Assembly (NCBI RefSeq): GCF_002934265.1
Contig: NZ_PTIX01000034.1
Coordinates: 1 to 64,000 of the forward strand
Reading direction: 5' to 3'
From: Actinokineospora auranticolor
Lineage (GTDB): Bacteria; Actinomycetota; Actinomycetes; Mycobacteriales; Pseudonocardiaceae
Length of the DNA stretch: 64,000 bases
The notes beneath the pieces were generated by a model, which worked only from the letters and a program-made list of their open reading frames with translations, searched no databases and was not told the origin of the DNA. Below are positions 1 to 7,819 of this stretch, one piece after another. How positions within the stretch are numbered: position 1 is the first letter of the stretch; every line of letters starts with the position of its first letter. Both the position numbers and the translations under genes were made by a program.

Positions 1-490
1 GTCCGTCGAGAACCCGCGAGGCGTTCAGGCCGACGATGTCGTTACGGGATCCCGGCATAGGATCCGACACCCATCTCAGACGTCCGTCCGGCGTGCACAC
101 GACCTGGACGGTGAGCCCGGTCGTGCGGTGTGTCCCGGAGAACAACTCCGGGCGGGACGCCCATGACCAGCACGGCAGCAGTGTCCCGTCCACTATGGGG
201 GAGTTGCGGTCGTCGAGATCGTCGGCCGCGGGAACGTACTGTTCGAGCACGCCGGCCAACAGTGGTGTCATCGCCGCGATCGCCCGACCGATCGTCGGCT
301 GTGACACCTCGAACGCTTCCGCCAACTCCGCTTGAACCCGATTCTGCCGCAAGTACGCCAACGTGACCACTACGGAGCGATATAGACCCAGAACCGGCGG
401 CCACCGGCGAATCGATTCGCTGGCGGCTTCGTGAATCAAAGCGCACAATTCCTCGACACGGCCTCGGGTGAGGCCGGTGGTATGATACAT
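1..490 (-). CDS. IS5-family (DDE_Tnp_4) transposase, 3' part outside the window
   Basis: An uninterrupted reading frame runs from an ATG at 490 off the left edge, giving 163 codons. It shows an N-terminal helix-turn-helix (around VSQPTIGRAIAAM), then VDGTLLPCWSW, whose Asp is the first catalytic residue of the DDE_Tnp_4 fold, then DPMPGSRNDI with the second catalytic Asp. These are hallmarks of IS5-type transposases of actinomycetes. The third catalytic residue and the stop lie beyond base 1, so it cannot be said whether the gene is intact. The codons are less GC-biased at third positions than in the flanking genes, as expected for a mobile gene. Confidence 0.88.
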   Translation of the reverse strand, partial: MYHTTGLTRGRVEELCALIHEAASESIRRWPPVLGLYRSVVVTLAYLRQNRVQAELAEAFEVSQPTIGRAIAAMTPLLAGVLEQYVPAADDLDDRNSPIVDGTLLPCWSWASRPELFSGTHRTTGLTVQVVCTPDGRLRWVSDPMPGSRNDIVGLNASRVLDG

Positions 491-504
491 GAAGGCGGTC
501 TGTT

Positions 505-540
505 TTTGAGAGTGATGCGTGGTAACTGAATTCTCTCAAA
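505..540. repeat. 8-bp inverted repeat upstream of the transposase
   Basis: TTTGAGAG (505-512) and CTCTCAAA (533-540) form a perfect inverted repeat 15 bases upstream of the transposase start. It may be part of the insertion-sequence end or a transposase operator. The true terminal repeat cannot be confirmed because the other end lies outside the window. Confidence 0.4.
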
Positions 541-719
541 CGGGCCGCTACCTCTTACTTTCGGGTACTCACCCCGGGGTTGTGAATAAGCCTCTATTCG
601 CGACGACGGGCAGGTAGAAGTGGCCCAGCCGGGCCTGTGGACAACGGGCTGAATCCGCCCGCCGACCGGGACGAACCGGGCGAGCGGGGCGGGCTCGGGC
701 GCCGCGGCGGGCGCCAGCA

Positions 720-748
720 GGCTCTTAGGTCCCTGCCGCTCGGGACCT
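720..748. promoter_or_regulatory. DosR/DevR-like box upstream of nitroreductase 1
   Basis: Read on the minus strand, 733-720 is GGGACCTAAGAGCC, matching 11 of 14 positions of the mycobacterial DosR core GGGACTWWAGTCCC. It overlaps an inverted repeat AGGTCCC (727-733) / GGGACCT (742-748). The site ends about 82 bases before the nitroreductase start. Similar sites lie 65-110 bases upstream of three other units of this block, which strengthens the call. Binding is inferred. Confidence 0.5.
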
Positions 749-829
749 CCCGCACTGTGGCCGACCGTCTCCCGGCGTCGACTCTGGATAGACGGGAGCG
801 CCGGGATGGCGGGAGATGAGGGGAATGCG

Positions 830-1852
830 ATGACTGTTCCGCGGATCGATGTGCCCACCCGGCCCGGCGCGCACGGATTTCCTGACCGCGAAACCGTGCA
901 CACCGCGCTGCGGTTGGCGTGTTGCGCGCCGTCGGTGCACAACACGCAGCCGTGGCGGTGGCGGGTGGGGCGCGCTGAGATCCGGCTGTACGCGGACCAG
1001 TCGCGGCGGTTGCCCGCGACCGACCCGGACGGGCGCGACCTGCTGCTGAGCTGCGGCGCGGCCCTGCACCACCTGGTCGTGGCGCTCGCGGCGTTCGGCT
1101 GGACCGCGCACGTGCGCAGGCTGCCCGACCCCGAACTGCCCGACCACCTGGCCACCGTCACCGTGTCCCCGTCCACCCCCACCAGGGACGACATCGTCCG
1201 CGCCGCCGCCGTGACCCGCAGGCGCAGCGACCGGCGCGCCTACGCGGCCTGGCCGGTCCGCGCCGAGCACCTGGACGAACTGGTCCTGGCCGCGGGCGGC
1301 AGCGGCGTCCTGGCCCGCCACCTGTCGGGTGACACCCGAACGGCGCTGACCCGCCTGATCGCCGAGGCCGACGCGCACCAGGACGCCGACGGCGACTACC
1401 GCACCGAACTGGCCGTGTGGACGGGCCGCCACGCCGGGTCCGACGACGGTGTCCCGGCAGCCAACACGGTCCGCGACACCCGCTACGGCGACCTCGTGAC
1501 CAGGCGTTTCTCCGCACCGCTGCTCACCCAGCACGACCGCGCGACCGGTGGCGGGGCTGGCGAGCTGCTGGTCCTGGGCACCTCGTCCGACGACCGGGTG
1601 TCCCGGCTGCGCGCGGGCGAGGCGACCAGCGCGGTGCTGCTGGCCGCCACCACGCTGCGCCTGGCCACCTGCCCGTTGTCTCAGCCGGTCGAGATCCCCC
1701 GAACGCGTGACCTGCTCCGCGAACGCGTACTCGACGACGCGATGGTCCCCCAGCTGGTGCTGCGCGTCGGCTGGGCCGCTGCCCCCGCCCAGGCGTTACC
1801 CCGGACACCGCGCAGGCCGCTGTCGGAAACCGTCGAACCACCGACCCGCTGA
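830..1852 (+). CDS. Acg-like nitroreductase-family protein (dormancy type)
   Basis: A 340-residue protein of the nitroreductase-like superfamily, closest in layout to mycobacterial Acg/Rv2032, a DosR-regulated FMN-binding protein with no proven substrate. Visible features are the N-terminal CCAPSVHNTQPWRW segment (the phosphate/flavin-contact region of this family), RRRSDRRAY in the middle, and the C-terminal half of the fold after residue 230. The ATG at 830 is preferred over 806 because GAGATGAGGGGA sits 8 bases before it. It is the first gene of the redox block, followed by the DosR-like regulator 109 bases downstream. A second, diverged copy lies at 7820-8725. Confidence 0.82.
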   Translation: MTVPRIDVPTRPGAHGFPDRETVHTALRLACCAPSVHNTQPWRWRVGRAEIRLYADQSRRLPATDPDGRDLLLSCGAALHHLVVALAAFGWTAHVRRLPDPELPDHLATVTVSPSTPTRDDIVRAAAVTRRRSDRRAYAAWPVRAEHLDELVLAAGGSGVLARHLSGDTRTALTRLIAEADAHQDADGDYRTELAVWTGRHAGSDDGVPAANTVRDTRYGDLVTRRFSAPLLTQHDRATGGGAGELLVLGTSSDDRVSRLRAGEATSAVLLAATTLRLATCPLSQPVEIPRTRDLLRERVLDDAMVPQLVLRVGWAAAPAQALPRTPRRPLSETVEPPTR

Positions 1853-1866
1853 AGGACCAAAGTCCC
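1853..1866 (+). promoter_or_regulatory. DosR/DevR-like box upstream of the response regulator
   Basis: AGGACCAAAGTCCC matches 12 of 14 positions of the DosR core GGGACTWWAGTCCC and begins right after the preceding stop codon, about 95 bases upstream of the regulator start. A 10-bp palindrome GTCCCGGGAC at 1898-1907 may be a second, weaker site. The arrangement suggests autoregulation, as known for mycobacterial dosR. Confidence 0.6.
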
Positions 1867-1961
1867 GGGCCCGTACGGCCAGCCGGCGCAGGCAGAGGTC
1901 CCGGGACAGGGCCTACAGTTGGGTGCGACGACAAACGCACTGCGCTGGAGGCGGGGGCACC

Positions 1962-2600
1962 ATGACCATCCGGGTCTTCCTGGTCGACGACCACGAAATC
2001 GTCCGCCGAGGGGTGGCCGACCTGCTGGACGAACCGGACCTGGAGATCGTCGGCGAGGCGGCCTCGGTCGCGGAGGCCCTGGTCCGGGTACCCGCGGTGA
2101 CACCGGACGTGGCGGTGCTGGACGTGCGGCTGCCGGACGGCACGGGCGTCGAGCTGTGCCGCGAGCTGCGGTCGGCGCTGCCCGACCTGCGCTGCCTGAT
2201 GCTGACGTCCTTCGCCGACGACGAGGCCCTGTTCGAGGCCATCCTGGCGGGCGCGTCCGGGTTCGTGCTCAAGCAGGTCCTGGGCACCGACCTGGTGGCG
2301 GCCGTGCGGACCGTGGGCGCGGGCGGATCGCTGCTGGACCCGAAGACCACCTCCGCCCTACTCGACCGCATCCGCCGCGAACGCTCCCAGAGCGACCCCC
2401 TCGCCGAACTCACCGACCAAGAGCGCACGGTGTTCGACCTGATCGGCGAGGGCCTGACCAACCGCGAGATCGGCGAGCGGATGTTCCTGGCGGAGAAGAC
2501 GGTGAAGAACTACGTCTCCCACCTGCTCGCCAAGCTGAAGATGCAACGCCGCACCCAAGCCGCCGTCCTCGCCGCCGAACTCCGCCGCGGCCAGAACTGA
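1962..2600 (+). CDS. devR: DosR/DevR-like NarL-family response regulator
   Basis: A 212-residue two-component response regulator. The receiver domain (about 1-120) has acidic residues D9/D10, phospho-acceptor D54 in VLDVRLPDG, T82 and K104; these positions equal the numbering of mycobacterial DosR. The C-terminal LuxR-type helix-turn-helix (about 148-210) contains KTVKNYVSHLLAKL, very like the DosR recognition region. The start is the ATG at 1962 after GGAGGCGGGGG. It probably pairs with the GAF kinase at 5840-7540 and controls the nitroreductase, CBS and stress-protein genes through the boxes at 720, 1853, 4144 and 8794. The signal (hypoxia, NO or redox) is inferred from the family. Confidence 0.88.
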   Translation: MTIRVFLVDDHEIVRRGVADLLDEPDLEIVGEAASVAEALVRVPAVTPDVAVLDVRLPDGTGVELCRELRSALPDLRCLMLTSFADDEALFEAILAGASGFVLKQVLGTDLVAAVRTVGAGGSLLDPKTTSALLDRIRRERSQSDPLAELTDQERTVFDLIGEGLTNREIGERMFLAEKTVKNYVSHLLAKLKMQRRTQAAVLAAELRRGQN

Positions 2601-2619
2601 CCGAGCCGCAACGGATTTC

Positions 2620-2655
2620 GGCATGGGGCCACCGCGACCGCGGTGGCCCCATGCC
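2620..2655 (+). terminator. Strong stem-loop after the response regulator
   Basis: Sixteen-base perfect arms (2620-2635 and 2640-2655) close a four-base loop 20 bases after the stop codon. The stem begins GGCATGGGGCC. No T-run follows, which is usual for actinomycete terminators. Confidence 0.8.
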
Positions 2656-2799
2656 GTGTGCGCCTACCGGCTTGGGGTCGGAACGCGGCAACGTCCCGGG
2701 ACCTGTGGATGCCCCTGGGGTATGTGGACAACGGCATCACGCAAGGTTGTAGGTCACCTGCGAATCTCGGCCACCGATGCCGGGCAGGCCGCGCCGACC

Positions 2800-2922
2800 G
2801 GACAACCGGATGACTCCGGTTGTCCACATGGTCCGTGCCTGTCCACAGGACTTCCGCGAACCCTCCCCGCCACCCCGTGGCCGATAGACTGGAGCAGGGC
2901 TGTCCCCCCAGAGGAGGGCGGG
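2800..2922 (+). repeat. Conserved intergenic element, copy 1
   Basis: Begins with a perfect 11-bp hairpin (GGACAACCGGA, 2800-2810; TCCGGTTGTCC, 2815-2825), then TGTCCACAT and TGTCCACAG boxes, CCACCCCG, TAGACTGG, a CAGGGCTGTCCCCC block and AGGAGGGCGGGG. The part from 2815 to 2922 recurs in opposite orientation at 7625-7733 with most bases conserved. There is no coding frame. It could be a repeat-type element, a conserved promoter/RNA leader, or the recognition site of something else. Function unknown. Confidence 0.65.
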
Positions 2923-2974
2923 GCTTGACCTCAACTGGTCGATGCACCGGGTATGAGGTGATCTTCGTGGGTGA

Positions 2975-3105
2975 GTGATCGGAGATCATGTCGTGGTGTG
3001 TCGGGTGAGTTTGAGTGCCGAGGAGCGGGAGATGATCTCGCGGGAGTTGCGGGCGAGGCGGTCGTTCCGGTTTATCGGCCGGGTGTTGGGTCTTGATCTC
3101 AAGGG
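2975..3105 (+). pseudogene. IS30-like transposase remnant (N-terminal HTH only)
   Basis: The frame reads LSAEEREMISRELRARRS followed by FRFIGRVLG, resembling the N-terminal HTH_38 segment of IS30-family transposases. It stops resembling a transposase near 3105, exactly where repeat copy A begins. Nothing of the catalytic domain remains. Confidence 0.5.
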
Positions 3106-3330
3106 GGCCGCGCTCGATTCGGGGTGTGTGGATGGCCTCCCCCGAGTGAGGTCGTGGCCAGTGCGATCACCCGGATCAGCGCGGGCGGGAGTCACCCGCC
3201 TGGCAGCGAAAACTCTTCGCCCGGGCGGCATTGGGTGGACAACGTCGCGCCCGCCGGACTACGGACGCCACCAGGAGGCGCGCCAACGCGGGCCGCAGGT
3301 GTAATCACCTGGTCAGGCGTGGGCGGGAGT
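3106..3330 (+). repeat. ~200-bp direct repeat, copy A
   Basis: It opens with GGGGCCGCGCTCGATTCGGG, continues through CCCCCGAGTGAG, and holds two copies of a motif close to GATCACCCGATCAG followed by GYGGGCGGGA (at 3165 and 3303). The same order of landmarks recurs at 3932-4133. The copies differ at many positions, so the duplication is not recent. The TGATC/GATCA half-sites can pair. No gene is visible. Confidence 0.6.
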
Positions 3331-3519
3331 TCGGCGATGACGACCTGGCCGACAAGACCACCCACATCACCAACCGCGCGGGGGATCGGCCACCTGCATC
3401 CGCCCCGCCCTCGAACGCGCCATCGGACCCAGGACCAGTCACTCGGCCGTCCTGGAATGCGGCGGACCTGCGGGAATCGCCAAGCCGGGCGACGCGAACC
3501 CGCCGGGTCCATGCCTCCC

Positions 3520-3930
3520 GTATGGGCCTCAAGCTGGTCGAGGCATTCATGGCCGCCCTCGACGAACAGACCGCCGCGGTCCCGGGCACAGCCGCACACC
3601 GTCCTGCCACGACTGGCCGACGGTCTGAAAACCGTTCTCGCCCAACGCAGACAGACCGAAGACCAAGTTGAGGGACACTCGATACGCACCTCTCGCCGGG
3701 GTCCTGACCTCGGCCCCCGGCATCGGCGTCAGGACCCGCCACCCGCATCCTGCCGGAGATCGGCGACGCCCCCGGCTTCGCAGGCTCGGCGCACCTGACC
3801 GCCTCCGCAGGCATCGCACCGTCACGTGACCGTCCGACACCTCCAGCAGGGCGAACACCCGGCCCGCACCGGCACCCGCGAACTCATACGCGCGCTCTTC
3901 CTCGCCGCCCTCTCCGCACCCACCGAGGTC
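3520..3930 (+). pseudogene. IS110-family transposase remnant, several frameshifts
   Basis: Three frames in succession show IS110-type (Transposase_20) text: LVEAFMAALDEQTAAVPGTA (about 3525-3585), VLPRLADGLKTVLAQRR (about 3600-3650), then PGIGVRTATRILPEIGDAPG and HLTASAGIAPSR (about 3715-3830), and finally HPARTGTRELIRALFLAAL near 3855-3910. The PGIG helix-hairpin-helix region and C-terminal arm are recognisable, but the N-terminal DEDD catalytic domain is absent. It is a decayed copy and ends where repeat copy B starts. Confidence 0.7.
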
Positions 3931-3931
3931 G

Positions 3932-4133
3932 GGGCCCGCGCTCGATTTCGGGCGTGCGGACGACTGCCCCCGAGTGAGTCACGGCAGGTGTGCGATCACC
4001 CGATCAGTGCGGACAGCGGTTCCGCGGCGAACTGTCGCCGTCCGGGGCGGACACCGGCGAGCGCAACGCGCCACCGGACCTGTGACCGTGTCCGGTCGCG
4101 GGTGTGATCACCCGATCAGGTGTGGGCGGGAGT
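3932..4133 (+). repeat. ~200-bp direct repeat, copy B
   Basis: Second copy of the element at 3106-3330, beginning GGGGCCCGCGCTCGATTTCG and ending after GTGTGGGCGGGAG. It has two GATCACCCGATCAG motifs (3994 and 4106); the second reads TGATC-ACCC-GATCA, a perfect 5-bp inverted repeat. Both copies abut transposase debris on their left side, suggesting a small non-autonomous element or IS-end debris. No coding content. Confidence 0.6.
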
Positions 4134-4143
4134 CCTGGGTCGG

Positions 4144-4172
4144 GCGGCGAAGGTCCCGGTGCGGGCGGGACC
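4144..4172. promoter_or_regulatory. DosR/DevR-like box upstream of the CBS gene
   Basis: On the minus strand 4157-4144 reads GGGACCTTCGCCGC. With the adjacent GGGACC (4167-4172) it forms the inverted repeat GGTCCC-N9-GGGACC. It ends 64 bases before the CBS-protein start. The GGGACCTTC text is shared with the box at 8794. Confidence 0.48.
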
Positions 4173-4236
4173 TCGGACGGCGGCGCGGCGGTCTTCCCCC
4201 GGCCTAGCGTGGAGGCAACCCCAGTGAGGAGCGTTG

Positions 4237-4848
4237 ATGCGAGCCAGAGAGATCATGTCGAGCCCGGTGGTGACCGTGCGCCCGGACACCCCGGTCAAGC
4301 GGGTGGCGCAGGTGTTCGCCGCCGAGGGGTTCACCGCGCTGCCGGTCGTCGACGCGGACGGGCGGTTGGCCGGGGTGGTCACCGAGGCCGACGTGCTGCG
4401 CGGCCGGTTCCCGGTCGACCCGCAGTTCCGCACCGCCGTCGACGAGTCCGCCGCCGCGCCACCTGAGCTGGTCGGCCAGGTGATGACCGCCCCCGCCGCC
4501 GCCGTGGCCGCCGGGACCGACGTCGCCGCCGTGGCCCGCGTGATGCTGCGCGACCGGCACCGCTGCCTGCCCGTCGTGGAGAGGGACAAGGTCGTCGGGG
4601 TCGTCACCCGCGGCGACCTGATCCGCGTGCTCGCCCGCTCCGACCACGACCTGGAGACCGACGTCCGCAGGCGGCTGGCCGTCTTCGGCGGGGCGACCCG
4701 CTGGACCGTCCGGGTCGTCGGGGGCGCCGCCGAGATCACCGACCGGTTCGACGACGCCGGTGACCGCCACATCGCCCGCGTCCTCGCCGAGGCCGTCCCC
4801 GGCGTGGTCCGCGCCGAGGTCCACGCCGTCCAAGAGGTCCGCGCATGA
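4237..4848 (+). CDS. CBS-pair and BON domain protein
   Basis: A 203-residue protein with two CBS domains (about 7-60 and 75-130; each contains a LPVVDADGRLAGVVT- or LPVVERDKVVGVVT-type strand) and a C-terminal BON domain (about 145-200, VRVVGGAAEI...VPGVVRAEV). CBS pairs usually sense adenine nucleotides; the mycobacterial hypoxic response protein Hrp1 is a DosR-regulated CBS protein. The ATG at 4237 has GAGGAG six bases upstream. Its stop overlaps the next start (ATGA), so it is translationally coupled to the universal stress protein. Confidence 0.85.
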   Translation: MRAREIMSSPVVTVRPDTPVKRVAQVFAAEGFTALPVVDADGRLAGVVTEADVLRGRFPVDPQFRTAVDESAAAPPELVGQVMTAPAAAVAAGTDVAAVARVMLRDRHRCLPVVERDKVVGVVTRGDLIRVLARSDHDLETDVRRRLAVFGGATRWTVRVVGGAAEITDRFDDAGDRHIARVLAEAVPGVVRAEVHAVQEVRA

Positions 4849-5732
4849 GCACCGAGTTGCCCGTCCTGGCCGCGGTCGACGGCTCGGAGTCGGCGCTGGA
4901 CGCCGTGCGCTGGGCCGCCGCGGAGGCCGCCCGGCGGCGCACCTGGCTGCGCGTCGTGTCGGTGCACCCGTGGCCGATAGCGGGCTACCCGGACACGTTG
5001 GTCGACGGTCGGCAGCTGCTCGCCGGGCTGCGCGCGCAGACCAAGGACAACCTCAACCGGGCCGTCGACGCCGCCGCGGCCGAGGAGCCCGACCTGGAGA
5101 TCCGGTCCGAGGCGCTGGAGGGCGACGTCGTGGCGCACCTGCGCGACGCCAGCAGGGGCGCCGTGGTCCTGGTGCTCGGTTCGCGGGGCCTGGGCGGCTT
5201 CTCCGGGATGCTGCTGGGTTCCACCGCCGTCGCGCTCGTCGCGCACGGGCACTGCCCGGTCGTCGTCGTGCGCGGCGACCACCCGTCGCTCGAGGGGCGC
5301 GTACTGGTCGGTGTGGACGGCAGCGACACCGACGACGCGGCGCTGGCGTTCGCCTTCGAGTACGCCAAGGCCTCCGGTTCGTCGGTCGCGGCCGTGCACG
5401 CGTGGAGCGACGTGGTGCTGGAGGCGGCCCGGGCCGCCGGCTACGCACAGCTGGACTGGGAGCCGCTGGCCCGCGGCGCCGCCGAGCTGCTGACGTCCCG
5501 ACTGGACCCGTGGCGGGCGAAGTTCCCCGAGGTGGCCGTGGAACCGCTGGTGGCCAGGGCGCGGCCCGCCCGGCTGCTGCTCGACCAGGCGGTCGGCGCG
5601 GCGCTGGTCGTGGTCGGCTCGCGGGGTCGCGGCGGCGTCGCCGGGATGCTGCTCGGGTCGACCAGCCAGGCGCTCATCCGGCACGCGCCGTGCCCGGTCG
5701 CGGTCGTGCGGCCACGGGCCGAACAGCCGTAG
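4845..5732 (+). CDS. Tandem universal stress protein (two UspA domains)
   Basis: A 295-residue protein with two UspA domains (about 5-145 and 153-290). Each carries the ATP-binding signature: VLVLGSRGLGGFSGMLLGST in the first, VVVGSRGRGGVAGMLLGST in the second. Each has an N-terminal D-G-S motif (AAVDGSESA, VGVDGSDTD). Such proteins bind ATP and are classical DosR-regulon members. It overlaps the CBS gene by four bases and is followed 107 bases later by the GAF kinase gene. Confidence 0.9.
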   Translation: MSTELPVLAAVDGSESALDAVRWAAAEAARRRTWLRVVSVHPWPIAGYPDTLVDGRQLLAGLRAQTKDNLNRAVDAAAAEEPDLEIRSEALEGDVVAHLRDASRGAVVLVLGSRGLGGFSGMLLGSTAVALVAHGHCPVVVVRGDHPSLEGRVLVGVDGSDTDDAALAFAFEYAKASGSSVAAVHAWSDVVLEAARAAGYAQLDWEPLARGAAELLTSRLDPWRAKFPEVAVEPLVARARPARLLLDQAVGAALVVVGSRGRGGVAGMLLGSTSQALIRHAPCPVAVVRPRAEQP

Positions 5733-5753
5733 TCCCCAGTAGGACGGCCGTGT

Positions 5754-5767
5754 GGTTCAGGTGAACC
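5754..5767. promoter_or_regulatory. Inverted repeat between stress protein and kinase genes
   Basis: GGTTCA-GG-TGAACC, a perfect 6-bp-arm inverted repeat, 72 bases upstream of the kinase ATG. It does not resemble the DosR-type boxes. It may be an operator for another regulator or chance. Confidence 0.35.
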
Positions 5768-5839
5768 ATCCGGTCGGCTGTTTGCCCGGCGAGGGCAGCC
5801 GTGAAACGCTCCTGCGGGCCAGACGATGCGGGAGTCGAG

Positions 5840-7540
5840 ATGGAGCGACAGGACACCGAGCAGGCGACCAACAGCGCCGCGCCACTGCTGTCCGGCCTGC
5901 GGCTGGACGAACTGCTGCGCGAGCTGCACGAACGCCTCGGCGAACTCATGCACACCCGGGACAGCCTCCAGGGCCTGCTCGACGCCGTCATGGCGGTCGG
6001 CGCGGGCCTGGAGCTGGACTCGACCCTGCAACGGATCGTGCGCGCGGCCGTCGGGCTGGTCGACGCCCGCTACGGCGCGCTGGGCGTGCTCGGCGACGCG
6101 GGCGGGCTGTCCCGCTTCGTGTACGAGGGCATCGACTCGCGCACCCGCTCGCGGATGGGTCACCTACCGGAGGGGCGCGGTCTGCTGGGGCTGCTGATCG
6201 AGCACCCCGAGCCGATCCGGGTGCCGGACCTGACCAGGCACCCCGCGTCCGTCGGGTTCCCGGAGAACCACCCGCCGATGGGCAGTTTCCTCGGTGTGCC
6301 GGTGCGGGTGCGCGGTGAGATCTTCGGGAACCTGTACCTGACCGAGAAGCGCGGCAGCACCGAGTTCACCGCCGACGACGAGGCCGTGGTCAGCGCGCTG
6401 GCCGCGGCGGCGGGCGTGGCGATCGAGAACGCGCGGCTGTTCGAGCGCACCCGCGACCGCGAGCGGTGGCTGACGGCGGCGGGCGAGGTCAACACGCAAC
6501 TGCTGGCGGGCGCGTCCCAGGGCGAGACGCTGGACCTGATCGCCCGGCGGGTGCTGGAGCTGGCCGGGGCGGACTGCACGCTGATCCTGCTGGTCGACGA
6601 CGCCACCCGGGACCTGCTGCGGGTCGGCGCGGCCACCGGGACGGTCGGCGACCTGCTCGGCGACGAGGAGGTGGCGGCCTTCGCGCCGCTGATCGAGGCG
6701 GTGCTGGCGGAGGAGGAACCGCGCGAGGTCGCGGACCTGGCGGCCGAGTTGGGTACGCACGCGGGGTCGCTGGGGCCCGCGGTCGTGGTTCCGCTGCGGA
6801 CGGCCGGGGGTGTGCTGCTGGCCGCGCGGGAGAAGGGGGCGCGGCCGTTCAGCGTGCACCAGACGCCGCTGCTGGCGTCGTTCGCCGGTCAGGCGGCGGT
6901 GGCCCTGGAACTGGCCGAGAAGCAGCGCGCGCAGCGGTTGCTGGACGTGCTGGCCGACCGGGACCGGATCGCGCAGGACCTGCACGACCACGTGATCCAG
7001 CGGCTGTACGCGACGGGCATGAGCCTGCAGGGCACCCTGCGCCGGATCGACGACCCGGCGGCCCGCGACCGCGTGCACCGGTCGGTGGAGCAGTTGGACC
7101 AGACGGTCCGCGAGATCCGCACGTCCATCTTCGACCTCCAGTCCACCAGCGAGGACGCCAACAGCCTGCGGCGCCGCCTGCTCGACGTGGTGGCGGAGGT
7201 CGGCGCGGGGACGGCGGTCTCCCCGGCGGTGTCGATGTCCGGCGCGATCGACACCCTGGTCCCCGCCGAGATCGGCGAGCACGCCGTAGCCGTCCTGCGC
7301 GAGGCGCTGAGCAACGCGGTGCGGCACGCGCGGGCGTCGGAGATCACGGTGACGGTCGGCGCGGCGGACTCGTTGACCGTCGAGGTGCGCGACAACGGGG
7401 TCGGCCTGGTGACGTCGACCGGCCGCCGCAGCGGCCTGGACAACATCGACCGCAGAGCCGCCGCCTGCCACGGCCGCTGCGAAATCACCTCCACGGACGG
7501 CGGCGGGACGGTGCTCCGGTGGCAGGTACCGCTGGGGTAG
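5840..7540 (+). CDS. devS: DosS/DevS-like GAF-domain sensor histidine kinase
   Basis: A 566-residue cytoplasmic kinase: GAF-A (about 55-205), GAF-B (about 220-370), a HisKA_3 phospho-acceptor helix with DLHDHVIQRLY, and an HATPase_c domain (REALSNAVRHA N-box, DNGVGL G-box). GAF-A contains HPASVGFPENHPPM; the His of NHPPM (residue 144 from this start) aligns with the proximal haem ligand of mycobacterial DosS/DosT, so haem-based O2/NO/CO sensing is plausible. An alternative GTG at 5801 with GAGGG upstream would add 13 residues. No membrane segment is visible. The cognate regulator is probably the one at 1962-2600. Confidence 0.88.
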   Translation: MERQDTEQATNSAAPLLSGLRLDELLRELHERLGELMHTRDSLQGLLDAVMAVGAGLELDSTLQRIVRAAVGLVDARYGALGVLGDAGGLSRFVYEGIDSRTRSRMGHLPEGRGLLGLLIEHPEPIRVPDLTRHPASVGFPENHPPMGSFLGVPVRVRGEIFGNLYLTEKRGSTEFTADDEAVVSALAAAAGVAIENARLFERTRDRERWLTAAGEVNTQLLAGASQGETLDLIARRVLELAGADCTLILLVDDATRDLLRVGAATGTVGDLLGDEEVAAFAPLIEAVLAEEEPREVADLAAELGTHAGSLGPAVVVPLRTAGGVLLAAREKGARPFSVHQTPLLASFAGQAAVALELAEKQRAQRLLDVLADRDRIAQDLHDHVIQRLYATGMSLQGTLRRIDDPAARDRVHRSVEQLDQTVREIRTSIFDLQSTSEDANSLRRRLLDVVAEVGAGTAVSPAVSMSGAIDTLVPAEIGEHAVAVLREALSNAVRHARASEITVTVGAADSLTVEVRDNGVGLVTSTGRRSGLDNIDRRAAACHGRCEITSTDGGGTVLRWQVPLG

Positions 7541-7624
7541 GCGCTACGCGCACACCCACGCCCACCGCCGCGCCTCGCGCTCGCAACACCCACCGCCAAC
7601 ACCCACCGCTGCCACCCGGGCAGC

Positions 7625-7733
7625 CCCCGCCCTATCCTCTGGGGGACGGCCCTGTTCCAGTCTATTCGGGGTGGAGCGGTGGGAACGGGAGTGCGGACGG
7701 GCTGTGGATGGTCGCCGAGGATGTGGATAACCG
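7625..7733 (-). repeat. Conserved intergenic element, copy 2 (inverted)
   Basis: Reverse complement of the element at 2815-2922. Read on the minus strand: GGTTATCCACAT, then ATCCACAG, CCACCCCG, AATAGACTGG, ACAGGGCCGTCCCCCAGAGG, GGGCGGGG. It sits between two convergent genes, as copy 1 sits between a terminator and IS remnants. The stretch 7541-7819 holds no gene. Confidence 0.62.
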
Positions 7734-7819
7734 AGATCCGACGAAACTCCAGGTCAGGCCAAGGTTCGGCGACGCGCGAGTGGCGGGTGTGGAAGGAAAG
7801 CACCCGATCCGGGGATACC

